Assembly: GCF_003131185.1 (NCBI RefSeq)
Contig: NZ_QFFU01000008.1
Span: 62,001 to 126,000, forward strand
Source: Pseudomonas ovata
Lineage (GTDB): Bacteria; Pseudomonadota; Gammaproteobacteria; Pseudomonadales; Pseudomonadaceae
Direction: 5' to 3'
Length of the DNA: 64,000 nt
The position numbers and the translations under genes are program-made. The notes under the pieces are model-generated. The model was not told the DNA's origin and searched no databases. It saw nothing but the letters and a program-made list of their open reading frames with translations. Shown here in pieces: positions 18,739 through 26,598 of the stretch. Each line of letters starts with the position of its first letter. Position 1 is the stretch's first letter.

Positions 18739-19905
18739 ATGACCGTGTTGAAAATGACCGACCTTGATCTGCAAGGAAAGCGTGTACTGATCCGCGAAGA
18801 CCTTAACGTGCCGATCAAGGATGGCGCTGTCAGCAGCGATGCGCGGATTCTCGCCTCCCTGCCGACCATCAAGCTGGCGCTGGAGAAGGGCGCGGCGGTC
18901 ATGGTCTGCTCGCACCTGGGTCGTCCGGTGGAAGGCGAATTCTCGGCCGAGAACAGCCTCAAGCCGGTCGCCGCCTACCTGAGCAAGGCGCTGGGCCGTG
19001 ACGTGGCGCTGGTCGCCGATTACCTGGACGGCGTCGAGGTCAAGGCCGGCGACGTGGTCCTGTTCGAAAACGTGCGCTTCAACAAGGGCGAGAAAAAGAA
19101 CACCGACGAGCTGGCACAGAAATACGCCGCCTTGTGCGACGTGTTTGTGATGGACGCCTTCGGCACCGCTCACCGTGCCGAGGGTTCGACCCACGGCGTG
19201 GCCAAATTTGCCAAGGTCGCTGCGGCCGGCCCGCTGCTGGCCGCCGAGCTGGACGCGCTGGGCAAGGCGCTGGGTGCACCGGCCAAGCCGATGGCGGCCA
19301 TCGTGGCCGGTTCCAAGGTGTCGACCAAGCTCGACGTACTCAATAGCCTGAGCACGATCTGCGATCAGCTGATCGTCGGCGGCGGCATTGCCAACACCTT
19401 CCTGGCCGCTGCCGGCCACCCGGTCGGCAAGTCGCTGTACGAGCCGGATCTGCTCGACACCGCCCGCGCCATCGCCGCCAAGGTCAGTGTGCCGCTGCCG
19501 GTCGACGTGGTGGTGGCCAAGGCCTTTGCCGAAGACGCCGAAGCGACCGTCAAGCTGATTGCCGATGTGGCCGAGGACGACATGATCCTCGATATCGGCC
19601 CGCAGACCGCCGAGCAGTTCGCCCAATTGCTGAAATCTTCGAAGACTATCCTGTGGAACGGCCCTGTCGGCGTGTTTGAATTCGACCAGTTCGGCAACGG
19701 CACCCAGGTACTGGCCAAGGCGATTGCCGAGAGCGAGGCGTTCTCCATCGCCGGTGGCGGCGACACCTTGGCCGCCATCGACAAGTATGGCGTTGGTGCG
19801 CAGATTTCTTACATTTCCACTGGCGGCGGTGCGTTCCTCGAGTTCGTCGAAGGCAAGGTCCTGCCGGCGGTCGAAATGCTTGAGCAACGCGCCAAGGCGC
19901 AGTAA
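18739..19905 (+). CDS. pgk: Phosphoglycerate kinase
   Basis: Pgk transfers phosphate between 1,3-bisphosphoglycerate and ADP. The 388-residue protein has [15 protein letters not shown] near the start, the substrate-site [32 protein letters not shown], and the nucleotide-site [14 protein letters not shown] at the end. It begins 15 bases after epd, with AGGAA before the ATG, in one operon. The Pseudomonas glycolytic route is mainly Entner-Doudoroff, so this enzyme works in the lower trunk and in gluconeogenesis. Confidence 0.98.
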   Translation: MTVLKMTDLDLQGKRVLIREDLNVPIKDGAVSSDARILASLPTIKLALEKGAAVMVCSHLGRPVEGEFSAENSLKPVAAYLSKALGRDVALVADYLDGVEVKAGDVVLFENVRFNKGEKKNTDELAQKYAALCDVFVMDAFGTAHRAEGSTHGVAKFAKVAAAGPLLAAELDALGKALGAPAKPMAAIVAGSKVSTKLDVLNSLSTICDQLIVGGGIANTFLAAAGHPVGKSLYEPDLLDTARAIAAKVSVPLPVDVVVAKAFAEDAEATVKLIADVAEDDMILDIGPQTAEQFAQLLKSSKTILWNGPVGVFEFDQFGNGTQVLAKAIAESEAFSIAGGGDTLAAIDKYGVGAQISYISTGGGAFLEFVEGKVLPAVEMLEQRAKAQ

Positions 19906-19929
19906 ACCGCTGTGTTCGAGGTGTCAGGT

Positions 19930-20160
19930 ATGGTCAGGGTCTTGCCGGTGTTGCTGATGGCGGGGGTGCTGTGCGGTTGCGCCGGCACGCCTGCAGCCGA
20001 TGAAGTGCAGGACCAGGATCAGGCCGCGCCCGTGCAACTGAGCTGCTATCAGGCGCGCTGGCAAGCCGAAACGATTCAGGTGGTGGACAAGCGCAGCGGC
20101 CAGGCGTTCTGGGACCGCTACGACTTCATGCCACGGATCGGCAATGTCGGCTGTCGCTGA
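19930..20160 (+). CDS. Small lipoprotein following pgk
   Basis: The 76-residue protein has a lipoprotein signal (RVLPVLLMAGVLCGC, lipobox LCGC, lipidated Cys near residue 16), then a short mature part with DEVQDQDQ and LSCYQARWQAETIQVVDKRSGQAFWDRYDFMPRIGNVGCR. The mature chain has two Cys that could pair. I do not recognise a function. It is called because it sits at a regular spacing in the pgk-fba interval. The frame extends upstream to a GTG at 19912, but the signal peptide fits better from 19930. Confidence 0.65.
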   Translation: MVRVLPVLLMAGVLCGCAGTPAADEVQDQDQAAPVQLSCYQARWQAETIQVVDKRSGQAFWDRYDFMPRIGNVGCR

Positions 20161-20234
20161 TACGGTACAGGCAACATCCAGGCGTCATGGCGGTCATTAA
20201 AGGTGAATATCTTTTAATGCAAAGGAGTGTTGCC

Positions 20235-20429
20235 ATGAAAATCGCCGCCGTGATGCTGTTGAGTTGCGCTGTGCTGGCCGGTTGCAGCGGTTCGGGGACC
20301 AACCGGGCCTGCGAAGTGTTCAGCCCGGCAGCGGTCACCGTGCCGACCACCGAGAACAGTCAGCGCGTCGAAGCCCAGGCCACGGGCGAGCCGTCTGACG
20401 ATGGTAAAAACGAACAGCACTGCCCTTGA
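20235..20429 (+). CDS. Very small lipoprotein
   Basis: The 64-residue protein begins MKIAAVMLLSCAVLAGCSGSG, a clear lipobox (LAGC, Cys17). The tail is short and polar with two more Cys (ACEVF and EQHCP). AAAGGAG lies eight bases before the ATG at 20235, which strongly supports translation. The function is not recognisable. It belongs to the same run of three lipoproteins. Confidence 0.7.
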   Translation: MKIAAVMLLSCAVLAGCSGSGTNRACEVFSPAAVTVPTTENSQRVEAQATGEPSDDGKNEQHCP

Positions 20430-20460
20430 TGCCATCAGGCGGGGCAGGCCAGGAGAGTGA

Positions 20461-20787
20461 ATGAAAGGCGTTATGGCTCTTGGCGCACTGGTCTTGCTGG
20501 GCGGTTGCTCCGTCTTCAAGCCGGCGCCGCAACAGGTCGACCCGTGGACACGCTGGGTCTGTGACAGCAAGGCCGAGGTCAACTGGCGCTATGCCGATGC
20601 GGCCCACAAGGCCGTTGATGTGCGCCTGAACCAGAGCGACCAGGTGTACCGCCTGCAAGCCGAGCCCGGCGCGACCGGTGAGCTGTATGGCAATGGCGTA
20701 CTCTCGTTCGCCCGTAACGGCGACGACGGGCTGGTCTACTGGACCGTCACCAATGATTTGATCGGTCGCGGCTGCAAGGTCAGATAA
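20461..20787 (+). CDS. MliC-family lipoprotein, probable C-type lysozyme inhibitor
   Basis: The 108-residue protein has a lipobox (LLGGCSVF) and a mature domain resembling MliC, the membrane-bound lysozyme inhibitor. It shows W.CDSKAEVNWRYADA, VYRLQAEPGATGELYGNGVLSFA and a C-terminal Cys in RGCKVR, which could form the family's disulfide. MliC sits at the cell envelope and blocks host or competitor lysozyme. GGAG lies before the ATG. It is the third lipoprotein between pgk and fba. Confidence 0.8.
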   Translation: MKGVMALGALVLLGGCSVFKPAPQQVDPWTRWVCDSKAEVNWRYADAAHKAVDVRLNQSDQVYRLQAEPGATGELYGNGVLSFARNGDDGLVYWTVTNDLIGRGCKVR

Positions 20788-20903
20788 ACTGCAGCACGGC
20801 CAGGCGCAGGTGATTTCGCAATGCCTGCGCCCATGACTTGAATAGCAGCCGCCACTGGGGCAGGCTCGCACGATTAACGACCCGATCGGGAGAGAAACAG
20901 ACA

Positions 20904-21968
20904 ATGGCACTTATCAGCATGCGCCAGATGTTGGACCACGCCGCCGAATTTGGCTATGGCGTTCCAGCTTTCAACGTAAACAACCTGGAACAGATGCGCG
21001 CCATTATGGAAGCGGCCGACAAGACCGACTCTCCGGTGATCGTTCAGGCCTCGGCCGGCGCCCGTAAATACGCCGGTGCCCCGTTCCTGCGCCACCTGAT
21101 CCTGGCGGCGATCGAAGAATTCCCGCACATCCCGGTGGTCATGCACCAGGACCACGGCACCAGCCCGGACATCTGCCAGCGCTCGATCCAGCTGGGCTTC
21201 AGCTCGGTGATGATGGACGGCTCGCTGGGTGAAGACGGCAAGACCCCCGCCAGCTACGACTACAACGTCGACGTGACCCGTCGCGTCGTCGCCTTCGCCC
21301 ACGCCTGCGGCGTGTCGGTAGAAGGTGAGCTGGGCGTGCTGGGTTCGCTGGAAACCGGCCTGGCCGGTGAAGAAGACGGCGTAGGCGCCGAAGGCGTGCT
21401 GGATCACAGCCAGATGCTGACCGACCCGGAAGAAGCCGCTGACTTCGTCAAGCGCACCCAGGTCGATGCCCTGGCCATCGCCATCGGCACCAGCCACGGT
21501 GCCTACAAGTTCACCAAGCCGCCGACCGGTGACATCCTGGCCATCGAGCAGATCAAGGCCATCCACAAGCGCATCCCCAACACCCACCTGGTGATGCACG
21601 GCTCCTCGTCGGTGCCGCAAGAGTGGCTGAAAATCATCAACGAATACGGCGGCGACATCAAAGAGACCTACGGTGTGCCGGTCGAAGAAATCGTCGAGGG
21701 CATCAAGCACGGCGTGCGCAAGGTCAACATCGACACCGACCTGCGCCTGGCTTCCACCGGCGCCATCCGTGAGTTCCTGGCCAAGCACCCGGCCGAGTTC
21801 GACCCGCGCAAATACCTGGCCAAGACCGTCGTGGCCATGCGTGACGTGTGCATCGCCCGTTACGAAGCGTTCGGCACGGCCGGCAACGCCTCGAAGATCA
21901 AGCCGGTCTCCCTGGACCGCATGTTCGAGCGCTACGCCCGTGGCGAGCTGGATGCCAAGATCAACTGA
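20904..21968 (+). CDS. fba: Class II fructose-1,6-bisphosphate aldolase
   Basis: The zinc-dependent aldolase interconverts fructose bisphosphate with glyceraldehyde 3-phosphate and dihydroxyacetone phosphate. The 354-residue protein has zinc ligands in VVMHQDHG and, later, His residues in GTSHGAYK and [10 protein letters not shown], plus the sequence [12 protein letters not shown]. Length and motifs fit the subtype that also serves Calvin-cycle and gluconeogenic roles. A GAG-rich site lies before the ATG at 20904. A good terminator follows. Confidence 0.97.
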   Translation: MALISMRQMLDHAAEFGYGVPAFNVNNLEQMRAIMEAADKTDSPVIVQASAGARKYAGAPFLRHLILAAIEEFPHIPVVMHQDHGTSPDICQRSIQLGFSSVMMDGSLGEDGKTPASYDYNVDVTRRVVAFAHACGVSVEGELGVLGSLETGLAGEEDGVGAEGVLDHSQMLTDPEEAADFVKRTQVDALAIAIGTSHGAYKFTKPPTGDILAIEQIKAIHKRIPNTHLVMHGSSSVPQEWLKIINEYGGDIKETYGVPVEEIVEGIKHGVRKVNIDTDLRLASTGAIREFLAKHPAEFDPRKYLAKTVVAMRDVCIARYEAFGTAGNASKIKPVSLDRMFERYARGELDAKIN

Positions 21969-21985
21969 GTGTTGCTCGGCTGAAT

Positions 21986-22014
21986 GAAAAACCCGCGCTT
22001 GCGCGGGTTTTTTC
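21986..22014 (+). terminator. Rho-independent terminator after fba
   Basis: Stem CCCGCGC / GCGCGGG (21992-21998 and 22001-22007) with TT in the loop is extended by AA and TT pairs and followed by a run of T. It lies 24 bases after the fba stop and closes the central-carbon block. Confidence 0.92.
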
Positions 22015-22080
22015 ATGGGGCAGGGTGCATTGGGCCAGACCGTACAGCGGCTGGCCAGGCAGTCTTGGGCGCTCAGTGCG

Positions 22081-22527
22081 CTATCTGGCTGCAATGCACT
22101 CCACTTCCACCCGGGCATCAAGGGCCAGGCCCTTGACGGCCACGGTGCTGCGGGCCGGGAAGGGCTTGCTGAACGCGGTACGGTACTGTGCGTTGAAGGC
22201 CGCAAACTCGGCCATGTCCGCCAGAAAGGCCGTGCACTTGACGATGTTGTTCATCTGAAAGCCGCTGGCTTCGGTCGTGCGCTTGATATTGGCCATGACT
22301 TGCCGGGTCTCGGCCTCGATGCCCCCCGGCACCAGGCCATTCTGGCCGGGGACGACGCCCAGTTGGCCAGACATGAACAGCAGGTTGCCGACCCGGGCGG
22401 CGCTGGAAAAGGGGTAGGTGTCGTTCTGGCTGAAGTTGAGGATCTCAACCGGTTGATGACTGTCGGCGACGGCGGCAAAGGCGGTCAATGAAGCGCAAAG
22501 CGAAAGCACCCAGGCGCTTTTTTTCAT
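22081..22527 (-). CDS. RidA-family protein with signal peptide
   Basis: The 148-residue protein has an apparent Sec signal (MKKSAWVLSLCASLTAFAAVA) and then a RidA/YjgF domain (YPFSSAARVGNLLFMSGQLG, NIKRTTEASGFQMNNIVKCTAFLADM, ARSTVAVKGLALDARVEVECIA). The Arg of ARST, which salt-bridges imine substrates in RidA enamine deaminases, is present. Canonical RidA is cytoplasmic, so an exported form implies a different role. It lies 30 bases downstream of the alpha/beta hydrolase gene on the same strand, so they probably form one operon and work in the periplasm. Confidence 0.88.
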   Translation of the reverse strand: MKKSAWVLSLCASLTAFAAVADSHQPVEILNFSQNDTYPFSSAARVGNLLFMSGQLGVVPGQNGLVPGGIEAETRQVMANIKRTTEASGFQMNNIVKCTAFLADMAEFAAFNAQYRTAFSKPFPARSTVAVKGLALDARVEVECIAAR

Positions 22528-22557
22528 GGGGATGAACTCCTTGTCAGAGGGTGATAT

Positions 22558-23595
22558 TCAGGGTTTGAGGGCTTTAAGCAGGGCCGGATAAAACTGCTGC
22601 GGGGCCTGCAAGTGCGGCGAATGTCCGAGCGTTTCGAACTCGATCAGGGTCGCCTCGGGAATGCGCCTGGCAGCCGACTTGCCCAGTTCGGCATAGTTGG
22701 CCAAGGTGGCCATTACGGCAGGCGATGCGCCATGACCAATGGCGGTTTTATCGGTCAGGCCGATAAACAGCGTGGTGGGCACTTTCAGATACTCGAACTC
22801 GTGAACGACCGGTTCGTTATAAATCATGTCGTAGGTCAGGGCGGCGTGGTAAGCCATCATTGTCCGGTGCGGGCCACTGAACAGTTTTTCCTGCATCTCG
22901 ATCCAGCGATCAAACTCGGGGCGCCATTCGCCGTTGTAATGCACGCGGCGTTGATAGTCCTTGAGTGCCGTGGCACTGAAGCCCAGTTCATCTTCGAAGT
23001 AACTGTCGATGCCTTTGTAAGGAACGCCAAGCGCCTTCCAGTCCTCAAGGCCAAGCGGATTGATCAGCGCCAGTTGTTCGGTGACCTCGGGGTACATCAG
23101 TGCATAGCGGGCGGCCAGCATGCCGCCCATGGAGTGACCGATGATTGCGCTGCGGCTGATGCCCAGAGCTTGCAGCAGTTCATGGGTATTACTGGCCAGT
23201 TGCTGGAAGCTGTACTGGTAGCGTTCGGGCTTGCTGGACTTGCAGAACCCGATCTGGTCCGGGGCAATGACCCGGTAGCCGTCATCGCTCAGGGTCTTGA
23301 TCGTGTCGGTCCAGGTGTCGGCACAGAACAACTTGCCGTGCATCAACACGACGGTGCGGTTTTTCGGCTGGCTGTTCGGGTTGGGTGGCACATCGACGTA
23401 AGCCATGAGCATGTTCTGACGCTGTGAGCTGAGCGCGTGGTAATAAACCTTGTAATGGTAATTGAATGTTTCAAGTTCCGGGCTGCGGCTGGATAGTTCA
23501 TCGGCCGTGATGGCCTGGGCAGACGTGGACATTGCCATGAGTGCGCAGGCCACTAATAACAGTGGCCTGTGACAGAGACGAAGGGGAATGTTCAT
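22558..23595 (-). CDS. Exported alpha/beta hydrolase
   Basis: The 345-residue protein has a signal peptide (MNIPLRLCHRPLLLVACALMAMSTSAQA) and a hydrolase fold: VVLMHGKLFCADTW (oxyanion region), VIAPDQIGFCKSSKP, nucleophile elbow IGHSMGGMLA (Ser ~154), and a C-terminal catalytic His in LGHSPHLQAP. The closest functional families are esterases and haloalkane-dehalogenase-like hydrolases; the substrate is unknown. The exported RidA-like gene follows directly, which suggests a shared periplasmic degradative step. A good start is the ATG at 23595. Confidence 0.85.
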   Translation of the reverse strand: MNIPLRLCHRPLLLVACALMAMSTSAQAITADELSSRSPELETFNYHYKVYYHALSSQRQNMLMAYVDVPPNPNSQPKNRTVVLMHGKLFCADTWTDTIKTLSDDGYRVIAPDQIGFCKSSKPERYQYSFQQLASNTHELLQALGISRSAIIGHSMGGMLAARYALMYPEVTEQLALINPLGLEDWKALGVPYKGIDSYFEDELGFSATALKDYQRRVHYNGEWRPEFDRWIEMQEKLFSGPHRTMMAYHAALTYDMIYNEPVVHEFEYLKVPTTLFIGLTDKTAIGHGASPAVMATLANYAELGKSAARRIPEATLIEFETLGHSPHLQAPQQFYPALLKALKP

Positions 23596-23777
23596 GCGTT
23601 ATCAAGTTACGAAGGCAGGCGAAAGTGCAGAGCAATTAGTAGGGCGTTAATCGGCCGATTGCAAAGCCGCCTGTATTGCAAGACTTTCAAGTGCGTTACT
23701 TGATGATTCGCATGTAGGTGGCCTGCCGCGCTGCCCGGCGGCGGGCAGCGCCATCAATGCGGCGTGCCAGAGGCGTT

Positions 23778-24197
23778 CTACTGGATTTTGACCAGCGCTG
23801 CGCAGGCGGCCTTGTAGGCTTCGTGCTGATATTTATTCAGCGACTCAGGCAGGTCGAAAGTGTGTTTTTTGTTTGCAGCGTTAATCGTCTGGGGCGACAA
23901 CAGGGTCACCTCGCAATCAGGCAACAACTGAAACACGGTCTCGATCTTGAACGTGGTCGGGCCGCCGGCGAATTCGCCTTTCTTGCTGCGCTTCTTGATG
24001 ACGATATGGCTGATGCCGTTTTCGCGCACGAAGGCGGCGATCTGTGTGGCAAAGGCCTTGACGTTGGCCGCCTCGTCATCGTCGGCCAGCGCCAGTTTGC
24101 GGGTTGCCAGGGGCAGGTGGCCGATGCTGTCGTTCTGCCGTGTCGCCAAGGCAAAGATGGCTTCGCTGCCTTTGATTTCCACGCCGCAAATAATCAT
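23778..24197 (-). CDS. DUF3010 family protein
   Basis: The 139-residue cytoplasmic protein starts MIICGVEIKGSEAIFAL and has the RNase H-like look of DUF3010 (VEIKGSEA, then IVIKKRSKKGEFAGG with conserved Lys/Gly, and LPESLNKYQHEAYKAACAAL). A possible nuclease-like fold is known for the family, but no activity is established. An upstream in-frame start exists at 24296, but the domain begins at 24197 and GGG lies a few bases before that ATG. Confidence 0.82.
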   Translation of the reverse strand: MIICGVEIKGSEAIFALATRQNDSIGHLPLATRKLALADDDEAANVKAFATQIAAFVRENGISHIVIKKRSKKGEFAGGPTTFKIETVFQLLPDCEVTLLSPQTINAANKKHTFDLPESLNKYQHEAYKAACAALVKIQ

Positions 24198-24252
24198 GTG
24201 ATGCCCTGTGTCTTGAGTCGAAAAGTCACAGGGTAGCGCATTGAGAGGCGGA

Positions 24253-24663
24253 TTATTCCTGAGCGATCGACTCCAGGTATTCCGAGCGCTCGTCACTCAT
24301 GCGCGCGATGCAGTCGTTTTCGCTGATCCTGAATGCCTTGCTGCCGGCAGCCGACGGGAAGACTTCCACGGCACAGTCGGCGTCACGCAGCTTTTCCCAG
24401 GCCTGGTGGGCGGTCTTGAGCTTGCTGGTGAAGTCGTTGAACTGGGTCTTGTTGGCGACGAATTGCGACTGCACCCGGTTGAGCAGGTTCTGGAAGTTTT
24501 CCTTGAGCAGCGCCTCGGCGGTCTCACGGCTGTAGATGGAGCACTCCAGGGTCTGGTTATCGCTGTCGACGCCATCGCAAGGGGATGTTTCAGGATCCTG
24601 TGCAGCCCAGGCATTGCTTGCCAGGGCACTTGTCAGCGCCAGTCCCAGGAAAAAGGTTTTCAT
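24253..24663 (-). CDS. LprI/DUF1311-type exported protein
   Basis: The 136-residue protein has a signal peptide (MKTFFLGLALTSALASNAWA) and a helical domain with paired Cys (SPCDG and LECSI; DADCAVE and NDCIARMSDERSEYL). The C-terminal C.....R...L and the helical spacing match the lysozyme inhibitor LprI / DUF1311 family. It likely sits in the periplasm. With the MliC-like lipoprotein at 20461, the window holds two probable lysozyme inhibitors. Confidence in the function is moderate because DUF1311 also covers other proteins. Confidence 0.8.
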   Translation of the reverse strand: MKTFFLGLALTSALASNAWAAQDPETSPCDGVDSDNQTLECSIYSRETAEALLKENFQNLLNRVQSQFVANKTQFNDFTSKLKTAHQAWEKLRDADCAVEVFPSAAGSKAFRISENDCIARMSDERSEYLESIAQE

Positions 24664-24890
24664 CTACTCGCTCCGATCCGTTGATGCGCTGAATTCTGGC
24701 TCAAGCGCATGACAATGAACAGGTTTGACATGCCGCTGGAGGGTTGTGCCCTACCCTTTGTCGCGGATTGACGCTTTCGGCAATTCCCCTGTCGTTTTTG
24801 CATCCGGCTTTCCCGAGCCTGCGGCATATGCTGGCCCCAATAGCGCCGACAGTCGATTTGGCGCACCAGCACCTATAAAGGGGACGCCTG

Positions 24891-25868
24891 ATGAGCCCAG
24901 CCGAACTTCACGCCGACAGCATCGTTATTGACGGGCTGATCATCGCCAAGTGGAATCGCGAGCTGTTTGAAGACATGCGCAAGGGCGGCCTGACCATGGC
25001 CAACTGCACGGTGTCGGTGTGGGAAGGTTTCCAGGCCACCGTCAACAGCATCAGCGCCAGCATGAAGCTGATGCGCGAAAACAGCGACCTGGTGATGCCG
25101 GTGCAGACCACTGCCGACATCCGCAAGGCCAAGGAACTGGGCAAGACCGGCATCCTGTTCGGCTTCCAGAATGCCCATGCCTTCGAAGACCAGATCGGCT
25201 ATGTCGAGATCTTCAAGAAGCTCGGCGTGGGCATCGTGCAGATGTGCTACAACACCCAGAACCTGGTCGGTACCGGCTGCTACGAGCGCGACGGCGGCCT
25301 GTCGGGTTTCGGCCGCGAGATCGTCGCCGAGATGAACCGCGTCGGCGTCATGTGCGACCTGTCCCACGTCGGCTCCAAAACCAGCGAGGAAGTCATCCTC
25401 GAATCGAAAAAGCCGGTCTGCTACTCCCACTGCCTGCCGTCGGGGCTCAAGGAACACCCGCGCAACAAGTCCGATGAAGAACTCAAGTTCATCGCCGACC
25501 ACGGCGGTTTCGTCGGCGTCACCATGTTTGCGCCGTTCCTGGCCAAGGGCATCGACTCGACCATCGACGACTACGCCGAGGCCATCGAGTACACCATGAA
25601 CATCGTCGGCGAAGACGCCATCGGCATCGGCACCGACTTCACCCAGGGCCATGGCCAGGAATTCTTCGAATACCTGACGCACGACAAGGGCTACGCCCGG
25701 CGCCTGACCAGCTTCGGCAAGATCATCAACCCGCTGGGCATCCGCACCGTGGGCGAATTCCCGAACCTGACCGAGACCCTGCTCAAGCGCGGCCACTCCG
25801 AAAGCGTGGTGCGCAAGATCATGGGCGAGAACTGGGTTCGTGTTCTGGGTGACGTCTGGGGGGAATAA
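24891..25868 (+). CDS. Membrane dipeptidase family (peptidase M19), betaine-cluster member
   Basis: The 325-residue protein resembles renal dipeptidase (M19) metal hydrolases. Early residues DSIVIDGLIIAKWNRELF replace the usual HNDL, so the first metal-site HxD is not obvious. Later parts keep the family pattern: FQNAHAFEDQIGYVEIFKKLGVGIVQMCYN, CDLSHVGSKTSEEVI, PVCYSHC and IGIGTDFTQGHG. In P. aeruginosa the orthologue (PA5396) sits before dgcAB in the same order. Its substrate in betaine use is not established. The loss of HxD may alter metal binding. Confidence 0.85.
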   Translation: MSPAELHADSIVIDGLIIAKWNRELFEDMRKGGLTMANCTVSVWEGFQATVNSISASMKLMRENSDLVMPVQTTADIRKAKELGKTGILFGFQNAHAFEDQIGYVEIFKKLGVGIVQMCYNTQNLVGTGCYERDGGLSGFGREIVAEMNRVGVMCDLSHVGSKTSEEVILESKKPVCYSHCLPSGLKEHPRNKSDEELKFIADHGGFVGVTMFAPFLAKGIDSTIDDYAEAIEYTMNIVGEDAIGIGTDFTQGHGQEFFEYLTHDKGYARRLTSFGKIINPLGIRTVGEFPNLTETLLKRGHSESVVRKIMGENWVRVLGDVWGE

Positions 25869-25950
25869 CCCACCCGCGTCGCTGACACCTTCTATTTCAA
25901 GGCAGGCAACGGTCTGCCTCATCACAAGAATTTTTCCGGAGTCACGTTTC

Positions 25951-26481
25951 ATGGCCAAGATCGCCCCGCAACTGCCTATCGAAGTCGACAGCGAAACCGG
26001 TATCTGGACGTCCGACGCCCTGCCGATGCTGTACGTCCCGCGCCACTTCTTCGTCAACAACCACATCGGTATCGAGGAAGTGCTGGGCGCTGACGCCTAT
26101 GCCGAGATCCTCTACAAGGCCGGCTACAAGTCAGCCTGGCACTGGTGCGAGAAAGAGGCCGAGTGTCATGGCCTGGAAGGTGTCGCGGTGTTCGAGCACT
26201 ACATGAAGCGCCTGTCGCAGCGCGGCTGGGGCCTGTTCAAGATCCAGGACATCGACCTGGACAAGGGCACCGCCAGCGTCACGCTCGAGCATTCGGCGTT
26301 CGTGTACGTGTACGGCAAGGTCGGGCGCAAGGTCGACTACATGTTCACCGGCTGGTTCGCCGGTGCCATGGATCAGATCCTGGCCGCACGCGGCAGCGCG
26401 ATCCGTACCGTGGCCGAGCAGGTTTACGGAGGCTCTGAAGAGGGCCATGACGATGGTCTGTTCGTCGTCAAACCACTTTAA
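25951..26481 (+). CDS. DUF5943/4-vinyl reductase-like domain protein
   Basis: The 176-residue protein follows the dipeptidase gene and resembles the PA5397-type proteins next to dgcA. It has WTSDALPMLYVPRHFFVNNHIGIEE near the start and, towards the end, MFTGWFAGAMDQILAARGS, AEQVYGGSEEGHD and FVVKPL. It carries the general look of V4R small-molecule-binding domains, including Cys-containing KEAECHG. The role in the pathway is unknown. The ATG at 25951 is chosen from the conserved MAKIAPQLP start. Confidence 0.75.
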   Translation: MAKIAPQLPIEVDSETGIWTSDALPMLYVPRHFFVNNHIGIEEVLGADAYAEILYKAGYKSAWHWCEKEAECHGLEGVAVFEHYMKRLSQRGWGLFKIQDIDLDKGTASVTLEHSAFVYVYGKVGRKVDYMFTGWFAGAMDQILAARGSAIRTVAEQVYGGSEEGHDDGLFVVKPL

Positions 26482-26521
26482 CCGCGCCGTTGGAAAGCAC
26501 CGCGCGTAACGCTCTGGCAAC

Positions 26522-26547
26522 GCGCAGCCGGCCTGGGCCGGCTGCGC
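26522..26547. other. GC-rich hairpin before dgcA
   Basis: The arms GCGCAGCCGGC and GCCGGCTGCGC pair perfectly around a four-base loop, 52 bases before the dgcA start. No T-run follows. It may protect or attenuate the transcript between the preceding gene and dgcA. Confidence 0.7.
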
Positions 26548-26598
26548 ACCATTAGACCGAGCGTACGCCACCCGCTTTCGCCTTGAGGAGTTTTGGAA

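Noticed and set aside
15589..19887. A very long minus-strand open frame opposite tkt, epd and pgk
   Set aside because: It is a by-product of high GC and codon bias on the plus strand; its translation is rich in Gly, Gln, His and Val and shows no domain, and the plus-strand genes are certain.
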